Shown here piece by piece: positions 18,672-26,987 of a stretch of DNA of 64,000 bases; within the stretch, counting starts at the first letter, position 1, and each line of letters opens with the position of its first letter. The stretch lies in NCBI RefSeq assembly GCF_000269965.1, contig NC_017219.1, forward strand, positions 2,356,001 to 2,420,000. Direction: 5' to 3'. Under the pieces are notes generated by a model. That model made no database searches and was not told the origin of the DNA. It saw only the letters and a list, made by a program, of their open reading frames with translations. Position numbers and translations under genes: made by a program. Source of the stretch: Bifidobacterium longum subsp. infantis ATCC 15697 = JCM 1222 = DSM 20088. Lineage in GTDB: Bacteria; Actinomycetota; Actinomycetes; Actinomycetales; Bifidobacteriaceae.

Positions 18672-18795
18672 TGGAGGTCTATGCCTCGTATGGCCGACCA
18701 TATATGCCATGCACATTGATCGGTCTCAACTGATACCGATTGAATAAATCGTAGGGAGGGATGTTTGACGCCCCTCCCTACTCTTACTACAGTGC

Positions 18796-19056
18796 ATGAG
18801 TATGAAGTTCGCGCCTCTCATTGACCCTGCCGTCCGCAAGCCCGCACCCAAGCCCGTACGGGTGGATCTGCGTAAGGTGTTTGCCATCGGTACCGGTCTA
18901 TGGATTGTGGCGTTGATTGTCGTGCTGATTCTGCTGGCCGTGGGCTACAGCGTAATGCCGTTGGTGATTATGTGCGTGGCCGGTGTCATTATTGGCTTGC
19001 TACTGCTGATTTGGGAATACTTCGACCGCTGGGACTACCGCCGCCTCGGACAGTAA
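18796..19056 (+). CDS. Small two-segment membrane protein, DUF2530-like
   Basis: The 86-residue product has a basic start (KPAPKPVRVDLRKVF) and two adjacent membrane segments (about residues 30-50 and 53-72), ending in the amphipathic EYFDRWDYRRLGQ. This matches my recollection of the actinobacterial DUF2530 family. Function is unknown. The start could be the ATG at 18796 or 18802. It is convergent with the sensor-kinase-like gene. Confidence 0.75.
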   Translation: MSMKFAPLIDPAVRKPAPKPVRVDLRKVFAIGTGLWIVALIVVLILLAVGYSVMPLVIMCVAGVIIGLLLLIWEYFDRWDYRRLGQ

Positions 19057-19062
19057 TACAGT

Positions 19063-20256
19063 TCACTGCGCCAACGGCAACGTCAGGCTGAACGTACTGC
19101 CTTGCCCGGGCGCGCTCCATACAGTCACATCGCCATGATGGGTCAGCGCCACATGCTTGACGATGGCCAGGCCCAGTCCCACACCCTCCGCCGTGCGATT
19201 GCTCTGTTCCGCACCCCGATAGAACCGCTCGAAGATGCGCGCCTGATCCTTCTTAGCGATGCCCGTGCCTTGGTCGATTACGCGAATCACCGCACGGTCG
19301 CCATTCTTGTCTTTGGATGCGGACACGCTGACCACGCCATTTTCCTTGGAATAGCCGATGGCGTTTTCGATGAGCTTGGTCACGGCGCCGTCGATCTGGT
19401 CCGCTTCACCATTGATGACTAGATCATCGTCGCCCTTGATGTTCAGCTGCACGCCAGCCTCGGCTGCCTGCGGCTCTAGTCGCGCCGCCGTGGCCCTGAG
19501 CTGTTCCATAACGTTCAGTCGGTTGGCGGAAGACGGCGTAATCGGCTCCTGTGCGCGTATGAGCAGTAGCAAATCGGACACCATATGGTTGAGCTTGCTG
19601 CAGCTGGAACGCACCTGGCGGGCATCGGCAGCCACCTGCTGTTCGTCCAGATTGCCGGACTCCAGCGAATCGGCGAGTTTGGCCAGAGCTTCGGTGGGGC
19701 CCAACAATTGCTCGGACACATTGGTAATAAACGAGTCACGCACTTGAGCGAAACGAATCACGTCACTGACATCGGTAATCAACACGATAACGAACTGCTC
19801 GTTGATACGCCCCACAGTCACCTTCAGCCAGTTGGGGCGGTGGACGGACTGCGTGGCGACGTGATCGCCCTTGTTCTGGGCCACGACGTACCGCTCCGGA
19901 GTATCGGTGGTCAAGTCGAACTGGCGCTTGCCACCGGACTTGCGCGCCTCGTGAATGGCATCCAGCACCTGCTGCTGGGCAATGGCGTCATCCGACACCA
20001 CACCCAGGCGGTAGGCGGCGGGATTGCAGCGGACCACCTCGTCGTGCTCGTCGACCACCACGGACGCACCCGGCAGCATGGACAGCAGCGTGGCAGTGTC
20101 GTCGGACAGATCGTCATTATCGTCATCATCGGCCAGCGGCGATTCCACGTACACTCGATGTGTCGCAAATCCCACGATGAGCGTGATGATTCCCACCACA
20201 AATAAAACAGCCGCGACAATAAGAGCAATCGCGGCGACGAGCGGCATCTGTGTCAT
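19063..20256 (-). CDS. SenX3-like sensor kinase lacking the phospho-acceptor histidine
   Basis: The 397-residue protein has one N-terminal membrane segment (about residues 7-30), a PAS-like domain (about 55-165), a dimerisation/phosphotransfer region and a HATPase domain. The ATP site looks intact: N box LIENAIGYS, G1 DQGTGIAK, F box FERFYRG, G2 GVGLGLAIVKH. The H box, usually NVSHELKTP, reads NVSEQLLGP, so the His is Glu at residue 182 and the following KT is also lost. It lies divergent to phoU, as senX3 and pho genes often do, but no regX3-type regulator is next to it. It may be a pseudokinase or phosphatase-only sensor of phosphate status. Confidence 0.85.
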   Translation of the reverse strand: MTQMPLVAAIALIVAAVLFVVGIITLIVGFATHRVYVESPLADDDDNDDLSDDTATLLSMLPGASVVVDEHDEVVRCNPAAYRLGVVSDDAIAQQQVLDAIHEARKSGGKRQFDLTTDTPERYVVAQNKGDHVATQSVHRPNWLKVTVGRINEQFVIVLITDVSDVIRFAQVRDSFITNVSEQLLGPTEALAKLADSLESGNLDEQQVAADARQVRSSCSKLNHMVSDLLLLIRAQEPITPSSANRLNVMEQLRATAARLEPQAAEAGVQLNIKGDDDLVINGEADQIDGAVTKLIENAIGYSKENGVVSVSASKDKNGDRAVIRVIDQGTGIAKKDQARIFERFYRGAEQSNRTAEGVGLGLAIVKHVALTHHGDVTVWSAPGQGSTFSLTLPLAQ

Positions 20257-20446
20257 GCCCCCATTCTTTCACACCACACGCTGGGATTGCGGTTTCCCGG
20301 CACGCCGGTAACATGAATTTCAGGTGAACAACCCAATGAACAGTAGAACAACTTGAGGTTGCCATTACCTACGTTGAAGTGGGGAGCAAGTACTGGAATA
20401 ATACACTGGTACAGGTTGCAGTAAGCAAGCATGAAAGGCTAGAGAA

Positions 20447-21121
20447 ATGCGCGTTATTTTCAACGAGGAGCTGAAGCAGGTTGCCGATGACCTCGACCGT
20501 ATGGCGCAGGACGTGCGCAAGGCGATCAACGGCGCCGGGGAAGCCCTGCTGAACCAGGACATTGAGGCCGCACAGACTGTGATTGACGGCGACATCGAGA
20601 TCGACGCCCTGGAGTCCTCCGTGATCGACCAGTGCGTCAAGCTTCTCGCCAAGCAGAACCCGGTGGCCACCGATCTGCGTGTGGTCGTTTCCACCATGCG
20701 TCTGGCTTCCACGTTCGAGCGTATGGGCGATCTTGCCCGCCACGTGGCCGAGGCCGCCCGCCGCACCTATCCCGCCGCCGCGATTCCTGAATCCGCTCAG
20801 CCGGTGTTCGCCGAGATGATCGACTTCCTGGACAACACCGCTGACCAGCTGGTGGCTATGCTCTCCGATCGCGATGCCAAGACCGCCGAGGCCATCATCC
20901 TGGCCGACGACAAGCTGGACAACCTGCACCACCAGACCTTCGATCTGGCGCTGTCCGATGACATCACCCGCCAGCAGACCGTGGACATCGTGCTGCTGGG
21001 CCGTTTCCTGGAGCGCCTCGGCGATCACGCCGTGTCCGCCGCCCGCCGTGTGGTGTACATCGTCTCCGGTTTCGACCCCACCAAGGAACCGGCCCGCGAC
21101 GAGGGCACCGACATCGACTGA
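20447..21121 (+). CDS. phoU: Phosphate transport system regulator PhoU
   Basis: The 224-residue PhoU has two three-helix repeats with the metal-binding acidic signature (DGDIEIDALESSVIDQC in the first repeat and LADDKLDNLHHQTFD in the second). PhoU connects the Pst transporter with the sensor kinase to repress the phosphate regulon. The length is typical. It is divergent from the SenX3-like gene, with a gap of 190 bases that must hold both promoters. No pst genes lie in the window. Confidence 0.93.
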   Translation: MRVIFNEELKQVADDLDRMAQDVRKAINGAGEALLNQDIEAAQTVIDGDIEIDALESSVIDQCVKLLAKQNPVATDLRVVVSTMRLASTFERMGDLARHVAEAARRTYPAAAIPESAQPVFAEMIDFLDNTADQLVAMLSDRDAKTAEAIILADDKLDNLHHQTFDLALSDDITRQQTVDIVLLGRFLERLGDHAVSAARRVVYIVSGFDPTKEPARDEGTDID

Positions 21122-21194
21122 TTGGTGGCCTGTCCTCACATTGGGCGAATAACTGAACACTTGTCCTCCTATGGTTTGAGGAGGATGCCCGAAA

Positions 21195-21231
21195 GCGGCG
21201 ATCCGGCTACGGCTGGACGCCGTTTTTTGTT
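21195..21231 (+). terminator. Rho-independent terminator after phoU
   Basis: GCGGCGATCCGGC and GGCTGGACGCCG pair imperfectly around TAC, followed by a run of six T. Confidence 0.75.
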
Positions 21232-21254
21232 GCTTTTGGGCGGTACACCGGCGT

Positions 21255-21403
21255 ATCCATGGGGCGGCAAAACACCCATAGGGCGGTAACTTGCCCATGG
21301 GGCGGTTTGAAGGATATGTGAAACCGCGGAATTAAGCCATTCTGGCATACCGCCCCATGAGGGTTTTACCGCCCCATGGGGTGATCACCGCCCCATGGGG
21401 ATT
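21255..21403. repeat. Cluster of six CCATGGGGCGG-type repeats in two orientations
   Basis: Three copies of (C)CCATGGGGCGG (one reads CCCATAGGGCGG) at 21256-21305 are followed by three reverse-orientation copies CCGCCCCATG(GG) at 21350-21401. Outer copies extend with GCAAAAC against GTTTTAC, so the block can fold as a large stem. The 12-base unit is itself partly palindromic (CCATGG). It lies between phoU and the end of gpmA. Spacing is irregular and units are too short for CRISPR. Role unknown. Confidence 0.8.
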
Positions 21404-21479
21404 TGGCAGGCATAGCAAAGGGGAGCCGCACGTTATGTGCGACTCCCCTTACAGCTTGTACCGTGTTAGCGGCTTAGGC

Positions 21480-22220
21480 TCACTTCTGGCCCTGAGCGGC
21501 GACAGCAGCGGCACCGGCAGCAGCAGCCTCCGGGTCCAGGTACTCGCCACGCGGCTTGATCGGCTTGAAGTTCTCGTCCAGCTCATAAAGCAGCGGGATG
21601 GCGGTCGGGATGTTGACCTTGGCGATCTCTTCCTCAGACAGGTTGTCCAGCATCTTGACGATGGCGCGGAGGGAGTTGCCGTGGGCAGCAATCAGCACGG
21701 TCTTTCCGGCCTTGAGCTCCGGCTCGATAGCGGACTCGAAGTACGGCTTCACACGCTCAACAACGTTGGCCAGGCACTCGGCTTCCGGAACCGGATCGCC
21801 GGCATAGCGCGGGTCGTTGTTCTGGGCGTACTGGTCGTTCGGGTCGATCTCGGGCGGCGGGGTGGCGTAAGAACGGCGCCACAGCATGAACTTCTCATCG
21901 CCGTACTCTTCGCGGATCTCGGTCTTGTTCTTGCCCTGCAGAGCGCCGTAGTGACGCTCGTTGAGACGCCAGTCACGCTGAACCGGGATCCACAGACGAT
22001 CTGCGGCATCCAGAGCGATGTTGGCGGTATTGATGGCGCGACGCAGCAGGGAGGTGAACACAATGTCCGGAAGGACGTTCTTCTCCTTGAGCAGCTCGCC
22101 GCCACGCTTGGCTTCGGCTTCACCCTGCTCGGTCAGCGGTACGTCGACCCAGCCGGTGAACTGGTTGGTTTTATTCCATGCGCTCTGTCCATGACGGAGC
22201 AGTACTAGTTTGTAGGTCAT
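21480..22220 (-). CDS. gpmA: 2,3-bisphosphoglycerate-dependent phosphoglycerate mutase
   Basis: GpmA interconverts 3- and 2-phosphoglycerate in glycolysis and the lower part of the bifid shunt. The 246-residue product has the phosphohistidine motif [10 protein letters not shown] at the N-terminus, [13 protein letters not shown], and the second catalytic His in [11 protein letters not shown]. The ATG at 22220 gives the family start [11 protein letters not shown]; the frame extends to 22250 but adds no conserved residues. The C-terminal [15 protein letters not shown] tail is low complexity. It marks the left edge of the A+T-rich island. Confidence 0.95.
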   Translation of the reverse strand: MTYKLVLLRHGQSAWNKTNQFTGWVDVPLTEQGEAEAKRGGELLKEKNVLPDIVFTSLLRRAINTANIALDAADRLWIPVQRDWRLNERHYGALQGKNKTEIREEYGDEKFMLWRRSYATPPPEIDPNDQYAQNNDPRYAGDPVPEAECLANVVERVKPYFESAIEPELKAGKTVLIAAHGNSLRAIVKMLDNLSEEEIAKVNIPTAIPLLYELDENFKPIKPRGEYLDPEAAAAGAAAVAAQGQK

Positions 22221-22373
22221 GGTTGCCAGTCTACCGCCTCGCACACCCAAAGACGAGTGTTTTCTCGATTATTCGAGTTATGTTTATGCAACATCTCACA
22301 TTCCGTTGCACAACCATCTGCGTTCAGCTACGGAAACATCACCATCAGGGCAAACATAACGGTATCCCATTCA

Positions 22374-22735
22374 TCATTCCCGACTTACCGGAATACTCGC
22401 ATAAAGAATCCATTCGCCATACTCTTTGCTGGTGTTGGGCACACCTCCGATACTGTCAATCCATTGGGCATGCATCCGCAGACCATTCCCGGGTCCCCTT
22501 GAACCACGATCTTCGGAATTATCGACCGTCAGATTTGCAATGCCATTGGCCTGTGTGATGATTACCTCATCATTTTTTTCTTCGATAGTCAGAAAATACG
22601 GAACGCCTTTATCCGCATATCTACTGATATTGGTGTAGATCTCAGTAATCAGCCCCGATATCCGGGCTCTCACGGCAGCTAGAACACAAGCTGTTCCAGC
22701 TGCCACTTTCGACGTTCCGCCAAATGCTCTATTTA
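22374..22735 (-). pseudogene. Histidine-kinase C-terminal (HATPase) fragment
   Basis: About 110 residues read like the end of a NarL-type sensor kinase: LITEIYTNISRYADKG (N-box region) followed by GPGNGLRMHAQWIDSIGG (G2-like region). The frame closes at a stop near 22733 with no kinase N-terminus or H box, so only a remnant remains. The sequence is A+T-richer than gpmA next to it. A recombinase fragment begins immediately beyond it, suggesting the junction was made by an insertion or deletion event. Confidence 0.6.
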
Positions 22736-22760
22736 TTTAGAAATACACTTCGGAGGGTGC

Positions 22761-23087
22761 GTGATCGTCTCGCCCATCAGCATCAAGGGCGGGGCGGCAA
22801 AACGACCGTTACGGCACTTCGACACCAGGAGCGCCAACGAACGGCTTGTGTTCAATCTGTTCGGCAGCTTCGCCCAGTTCGAACGCGACCTGATCAGCAA
22901 ACGCACCAAGGCCGGACTCCAGGCCGCCAGGAGCCGGGACCATCAGGGAGGCCGGCCAGCCGCGCTCGACGACAAACAGCGTAAAGAACTCCGACGGCTC
23001 CACAGGAAGGGCGACCTTACCATACGGCAGCTATGCGAACTGTTCGCCATCTCCAAAACCACACTCTACCGAAACCTCAAACAATAA
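22761..23087 (+). pseudogene. Serine recombinase (resolvase/invertase) C-terminal fragment
   Basis: The 108-codon frame matches the end of Tn3-resolvase/Hin-type recombinases: ANERLVFNLFGSFAQFERDLISKRTKAGLQAARSR (end of catalytic domain and long helix), then GGRPAALDD and a helix-turn-helix QLCELFAISKTTLYRNLKQ. The N-terminal half with the catalytic Ser is absent, so it cannot be active alone. GTG at 22761 is just the first start codon in frame. It is a relic of a mobile element at the island border. Confidence 0.75.
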
Positions 23088-23367
23088 GCTGATTGGTTCC
23101 ATGCCGTGAATGAAAAGAATTATAATCGGTCAGTGCTATGAGACGCTTTTGAAGCGTATCCCTCCGTGGCCTATAGTTATAGCCGGAGAGGTTCGCATTA
23201 ATTCAGTCTACGGACTATCGCGTTCGTGAGCAACAGACGCGCTGTTCATGAACTGTATAATGCCCGATGGCCTACGCACTTTAATCCGGGCCGGATTCTG
23301 TCATGACATTCAGCTTACTTCCTATGGCATTGATTCTGGATATGTCGAGGTGGCGTTGCGTAGACTA

Positions 23368-23505
23368 CTCGTTCGCGGTTACATACTTTATTCTAATCCT
23401 CGCGGAGATGAGCATCCTGGCACCTCGCCTGTCGGGGAGGCTGCTGGCGACCTTAAGACCAATCTTCCGGTTCAACCTTTCAATCATGTTGTTGAAAGCG
23501 TATTC
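23368..23505 (-). pseudogene. IS256-family transposase C-terminal remnant
   Basis: A minus-strand stretch reads AFNNMIERLNRKIGLKVASSLPDRRGARMLISARI, the conserved C-terminal block of IS256/mutator transposases (N-MIERLNREI...FPD...L). The catalytic residues upstream are not in frame and no intact open frame of transposase size exists. The surrounding 23088-23775 holds no other recognisable gene. Confidence 0.6.
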
Positions 23506-23775
23506 TGCGCCGGCGCTCGGGCAAGTAACAGCCGGGAAACGCGGGGCCGCTACGTCGATCGCCCCTGAAACAGAAAGCCGCCTCCCAGTGCCTCTGAACA
23601 TCAAATGGTCCGACTTCGTCCGTTTCCTCACAATCGTAGAGCTTGTAATCCGCAGCCATATCCAATATTTAGATGACAGATGATGCTTAATAGCCCATTT
23701 CTTTTGCATCGGAATATTCCTACACATTGGCCATCTGCATGAGCTTCCCCGTTATCCATCGATAGTCTAGAACAA
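23506..23775. other. Non-coding A+T-rich stretch left of the P450 gene
   Basis: I see no intact gene here. Short frames on both strands overlap each other and the IS256 relic. It is probably decayed mobile-element sequence. Confidence 0.4.
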
Positions 23776-24888
23776 TTATTTTAATTCAATAGACAAATTC
23801 ATGTCGGTAAAACCGTATGAATTTTTGAAGCAATAAGACTGTATCTTGTATTTATATAGTGATTCGCTTTGGCGCGTTACTTGTTCCAGGGCTTTTCTCA
23901 CCAGCGGGTTTCCGGAGCATAGATGCTGCGCAGCCCCAAAGGAGTATGCTCTTGCAGTGTTCTCAAGGTTAAATTTTTCCGGATCGGGAAAAACTTCCGG
24001 GTCGCGATTAATGCTGTATAAATCAAAAATTACCAACTGCCTTGGTCTAATAATTTTTTCCTTAAAAGGTATTTCATGCACGCATGTCCTGCTTATTGTC
24101 GTGAATGGAGGGAACAACCGAAGACTTTCAAGGGATATTTGCCCTGCTTTTGCATTGAGCTCTTCCTCTAAATATGGGTGAGTCAACAGATTGAACGCCA
24201 GGAAATCAAGCGCAGCTACGAATGGGGCAAAACCATCGGTTACTAGATTAATGATGAGGGGATATCGTGTCTCCTGAGGCAAGTCAAGCAATTCGTTGCC
24301 TATGTACAGCGGCTCCCCTACATGCTTATCTTCGATTTCTTTGACAACCTGATACGCGTATTCGATTGAATGCGCGACTTGTTCGATATCGTCTAGCGTA
24401 AGCCGTTCGCGCAGTAAGAACGAGTTAATGGTTTCCGATGCCGAGACCATTCTTGAAATGTCTTCTACAGAGACACCCACCAGTTGAGCAAGGATACCGT
24501 ACACATAAGGCCTTGCATACTCTGTAGTGAAGTCACAATTTTTATTGATTTGCGGCCATGTGTAATTTATGGCGTGATAACGAGTATTAATGATTGTTCC
24601 CACTAGGCGACGAAGCTGTTTATGAGACTCTCCGTCGGTGAACATAACCCAGTTGGAATAAAAATTCTTTAATGTCCGTATAGTTTCTATCTTCAGAGGG
24701 AGTTTATCTATGACAGTTTTAGTGTTGGCTTTGAGCCGCTCATCTCTTATCAAAGTATGAAGGTTACGCACATTGAACACAAACCATGCATTAAATTCCT
24801 CGTCGAATAGCAGCTGATCTGTATTTCCGGCAAGGACGGTTTTGTAAAATTTGAACCGATCTTCACCGAGACGTTTTCCAATTATCAC
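23776..24888 (-). CDS. Cytochrome P450-like enzyme of the RiPP island
   Basis: The 370-residue protein has P450 landmarks in order: a C-helix GESHKQLRRLVG (about residues 86-97), I-helix region NLVTDGFAPFVAALDFL (214-230), ExxR as ESLR (254-257), a PDPEKF region (301-306), and the heme loop FGAAQHLCSG with thiolate Cys 324 and His 322. Two departures stand out: the heme-loop Gly (FxxG) is Ala, and the I-helix acid-alcohol pair (D/E-T) is missing. The start is GTG at 24888, preceded by AAAGGA. It is the last gene of the peptide/E1/AAA+ unit, 17 bases past the AAA+ stop. No ferredoxin or reductase partner is adjacent. Likely role (inference): modification of the peptide product. Confidence 0.85.
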   Translation of the reverse strand: MIIGKRLGEDRFKFYKTVLAGNTDQLLFDEEFNAWFVFNVRNLHTLIRDERLKANTKTVIDKLPLKIETIRTLKNFYSNWVMFTDGESHKQLRRLVGTIINTRYHAINYTWPQINKNCDFTTEYARPYVYGILAQLVGVSVEDISRMVSASETINSFLLRERLTLDDIEQVAHSIEYAYQVVKEIEDKHVGEPLYIGNELLDLPQETRYPLIINLVTDGFAPFVAALDFLAFNLLTHPYLEEELNAKAGQISLESLRLFPPFTTISRTCVHEIPFKEKIIRPRQLVIFDLYSINRDPEVFPDPEKFNLENTARAYSFGAAQHLCSGNPLVRKALEQVTRQSESLYKYKIQSYCFKNSYGFTDMNLSIELK

Positions 24889-24905
24889 TTTTATCTAGTC
24901 CTTTC

Positions 24906-25847
24906 TTAGATTTGCGATTCCGCAAAAAGTACTGTTGCCTCGTGCAGTGTGAAATTAGCTTGCTTGTTTGCTGCCAAGTAGAAATCGATAAAATCTATTA
25001 ACTTGTCGGGATAATGCCGATTGGGGAATTTCTCGTCCAGGAAAGCAACTATTTCTTCAAACAGCAAGGAAGGAAAACATTGATTTTCCCCTGATTCTTT
25101 TACGAAATTCAGGGCTATCAATCGAAGTGTCTGCATATCCGGTTCTTTCAATTTTAAAAAACTAAATCTTCTTTCGAAAGCACCATCAGCATACAAGGTC
25201 GTAGCCTCTTCAGGTGTAGTCGCACCTACGACCTTGATATCACCTCTCGTTATAATAGGTTTCAGTAGGTTTGCGGCGGAAATACCTCCTTCTGAAGCAC
25301 CGGCATGAATAAGGGTGTGAATTTCATCAAAAAATATCGTGGAACCCTCTTTCTGCGCCGTCTCAAGTACATGTTGCATGCGTTTTTCAAATTCTCCTCT
25401 GTATTTTGTTCCAGAGAGCATTTCGGCAGCCGATACAGATATCAGAGGAAGATGATGCGATTTGAAGTAGTATAGAATAAGCGATGTTTTGCCAACGCCA
25501 GGTTCTCCGATTAGAATAACGTTATTCTTGTATCTTCTGTTTAAATATATATCCAGTAGTTGAAGCTCTTTTTCTCTACCGATAATAGTTTCCATAGAAT
25601 TTGAACTAGTCAGATCTTGTGGAATTCTAATTGACTTGAGAAGAGCACGCGCATCGGATTCGATTGACTGTAGATAGACAAGGATATCTCGCGGCCGTGC
25701 ATTAGGATTCGATTGAAGATACAAATCAAGTTTGTGATCCAGATACGGCGAATCATGAAGCAGCTTGACCGGTATCTTACCTTTCAACTGCGGGTCAGAT
25801 ATGCCGTCGTTCATATCCGTTAGGATTTGTAGGAAAGTTTGACTCAT
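24906..25847 (-). CDS. Single-domain Clp-type AAA+ ATPase
   Basis: The product (313 residues from ATG 25847; an in-frame ATG at 25877 adds 10) resembles the first ATPase domain of ClpA/ClpB/ClpC. Counting from the longer start it has Walker A GEPGVGKT (124-131), the pore loop GTKYRGEFE (156-164), Walker B TIFFDE (180-185), sensor-1 GATT (218-221) and arginine finger ERRF (235-238). The N-terminal 95 residues are unlike the usual Clp N-domain, and the second ATPase domain and ClpP-binding loop are absent, so it is probably a dedicated unfoldase or chaperone. It follows the E1 gene with no real gap (or an overlap, depending on start). Possible role: presenting the precursor or remodelling the modifying enzymes. 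Confidence 0.85.
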   Translation of the reverse strand: MSQTFLQILTDMNDGISDPQLKGKIPVKLLHDSPYLDHKLDLYLQSNPNARPRDILVYLQSIESDARALLKSIRIPQDLTSSNSMETIIGREKELQLLDIYLNRRYKNNVILIGEPGVGKTSLILYYFKSHHLPLISVSAAEMLSGTKYRGEFEKRMQHVLETAQKEGSTIFFDEIHTLIHAGASEGGISAANLLKPIITRGDIKVVGATTPEEATTLYADGAFERRFSFLKLKEPDMQTLRLIALNFVKESGENQCFPSLLFEEIVAFLDEKFPNRHYPDKLIDFIDFYLAANKQANFTLHEATVLFAESQI

Positions 25848-25854
25848 AATATAT

Positions 25855-26925
25855 TTACTTACTGAACTGTCCATCATGGAATGACCAGTTCCAAGTGTCG
25901 AGGACGATTTGTCTCTCTACTACTGATGGATCCATTAGCTTGCCTATATACTTAATGATTTCTACTTCCATCATCTTGGCCGCAAGAGCGTTATCCGTAT
26001 CTACAATCGCGGTCTCACGATACTCGTTGATGCTTGCCACTTTAGGATTGGAGGTATCTACGTAAGAGGACGGTACAAGTTCTGAATATGATTTGGTTTT
26101 ACCGGGAATAATCAAGGGTCCTAAAAATATTTTGCTATCGGCGTATGGCCCTCCATATAGGACAGGGGTGCCTGATAGTTTACTGAATTCATCAACAATA
26201 TATACAAGCTTTCCGAGAGGCTTGTCTGCGCAAACCGCTATCAGGTCAAACTGGTCACTTTTTAGTTCTTCCGTTAAGGAATTGACACTAGTGACTTCTA
26301 AATTATGGCCGACGACCGTTGCATCCGGAGCGACCTCTGTCAAGTTTTTGACGGCCACTTCAATCTTGGATTTTCCCACATCTTTTTCGCGATAAAGAAC
26401 TTGTCGACTAGTGTTGGACAATTCAATCTCATCAAAATCAATAAGATGTAGGGTGCCTACCCCAATCTGCGCCAAGCCAATTGCCAGATACGACCCTATA
26501 CCACCAGCACCTAAGATTAAAATCGATGCGGCATCAAGTCTCTCCTGCTGTTTGATTGCATCATTTATCGTAAAGTTGGGAAGAACTGCGTAGTTTCGTA
26601 GTTGACGATCATATTTTGCAAGTTGCTTGGGTGTGAGAGTGGTATCTAAGGCGGTGATATCCTTGTATTCTTTTATGACATTATTCTCGAATAAACGTTG
26701 CACCAAAGATGCAATATCGTCTACTTCATAAGGAGTATCAAGAAGAGCAGTGGACACATCATCAACAGTGGCGGGATTTTTAAAAATATTCAAAATCGTT
26801 AGGATAACGTCACTGTCCTTCTCTTCGAACATGACGTTTTCCTCATGTGGCAGGGCAATATGAAGACGTTTACTAGGCGTCAGGTGGGCATATGCCACTT
26901 CATTAAGAATATATTGTTTCCCCAT
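25855..26925 (-). CDS. E1/ThiF-like (MccB-type) adenylating enzyme with probable N-terminal peptide-recognition domain
   Basis: The 356-residue protein has an N-terminal region (about residues 20-88) with the winged-helix pattern of a RiPP recognition element, then an E1 fold: YDRQLRNY (105-112), nucleotide loop LGAGGIGS (138-145), LIDFDEIELSNTSRQ (161-175) with the Asp, Asn and Arg of the adenylation site, and GKSK (184-187). This layout matches MccB, which adenylates the microcin C7 peptide C-terminus. Only one Cys is present, so the zinc CxxC pairs and a thioester relay are missing. It lies 62 bases downstream of a 31-codon peptide gene, its presumed substrate, with an attenuator-like hairpin between. 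Codon use and base composition are A+T-rich. Confidence 0.85.
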   Translation of the reverse strand: MGKQYILNEVAYAHLTPSKRLHIALPHEENVMFEEKDSDVILTILNIFKNPATVDDVSTALLDTPYEVDDIASLVQRLFENNVIKEYKDITALDTTLTPKQLAKYDRQLRNYAVLPNFTINDAIKQQERLDAASILILGAGGIGSYLAIGLAQIGVGTLHLIDFDEIELSNTSRQVLYREKDVGKSKIEVAVKNLTEVAPDATVVGHNLEVTSVNSLTEELKSDQFDLIAVCADKPLGKLVYIVDEFSKLSGTPVLYGGPYADSKIFLGPLIIPGKTKSYSELVPSSYVDTSNPKVASINEYRETAIVDTDNALAAKMMEVEIIKYIGKLMDPSVVERQIVLDTWNWSFHDGQFSK

Positions 26926-26950
26926 GTTATTCTACCTTTCAATTTGAAAA

Positions 26951-26977
26951 GAGCGCGTACTTTGCTTGTACGCGCTC
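26951..26977 (-). terminator. Attenuator-like hairpin between peptide gene and E1 gene
   Basis: GAGCGCGTAC (26951-26960) and GTACGCGCTC (26968-26977) form a perfect 10-bp stem with a 7-base loop. On the minus strand it is followed by TTTTC. It lies 10 bases past the peptide stop. A partial terminator here would give much more peptide mRNA than enzyme mRNA, a pattern common in RiPP operons. Confidence 0.65.
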
Positions 26978-26987
26978 TCTGATCCGG

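Noticed and set aside
19063-20256. Frameshifted senX3
   Set aside because: The frame is continuous and alignment runs through the H box without a gap; the missing His is a substitution, not a shift.
21255-21403. Possible CRISPR array
   Set aside because: Units are only about 12 bases, spacing is irregular and orientation flips midway; no cas genes are near.
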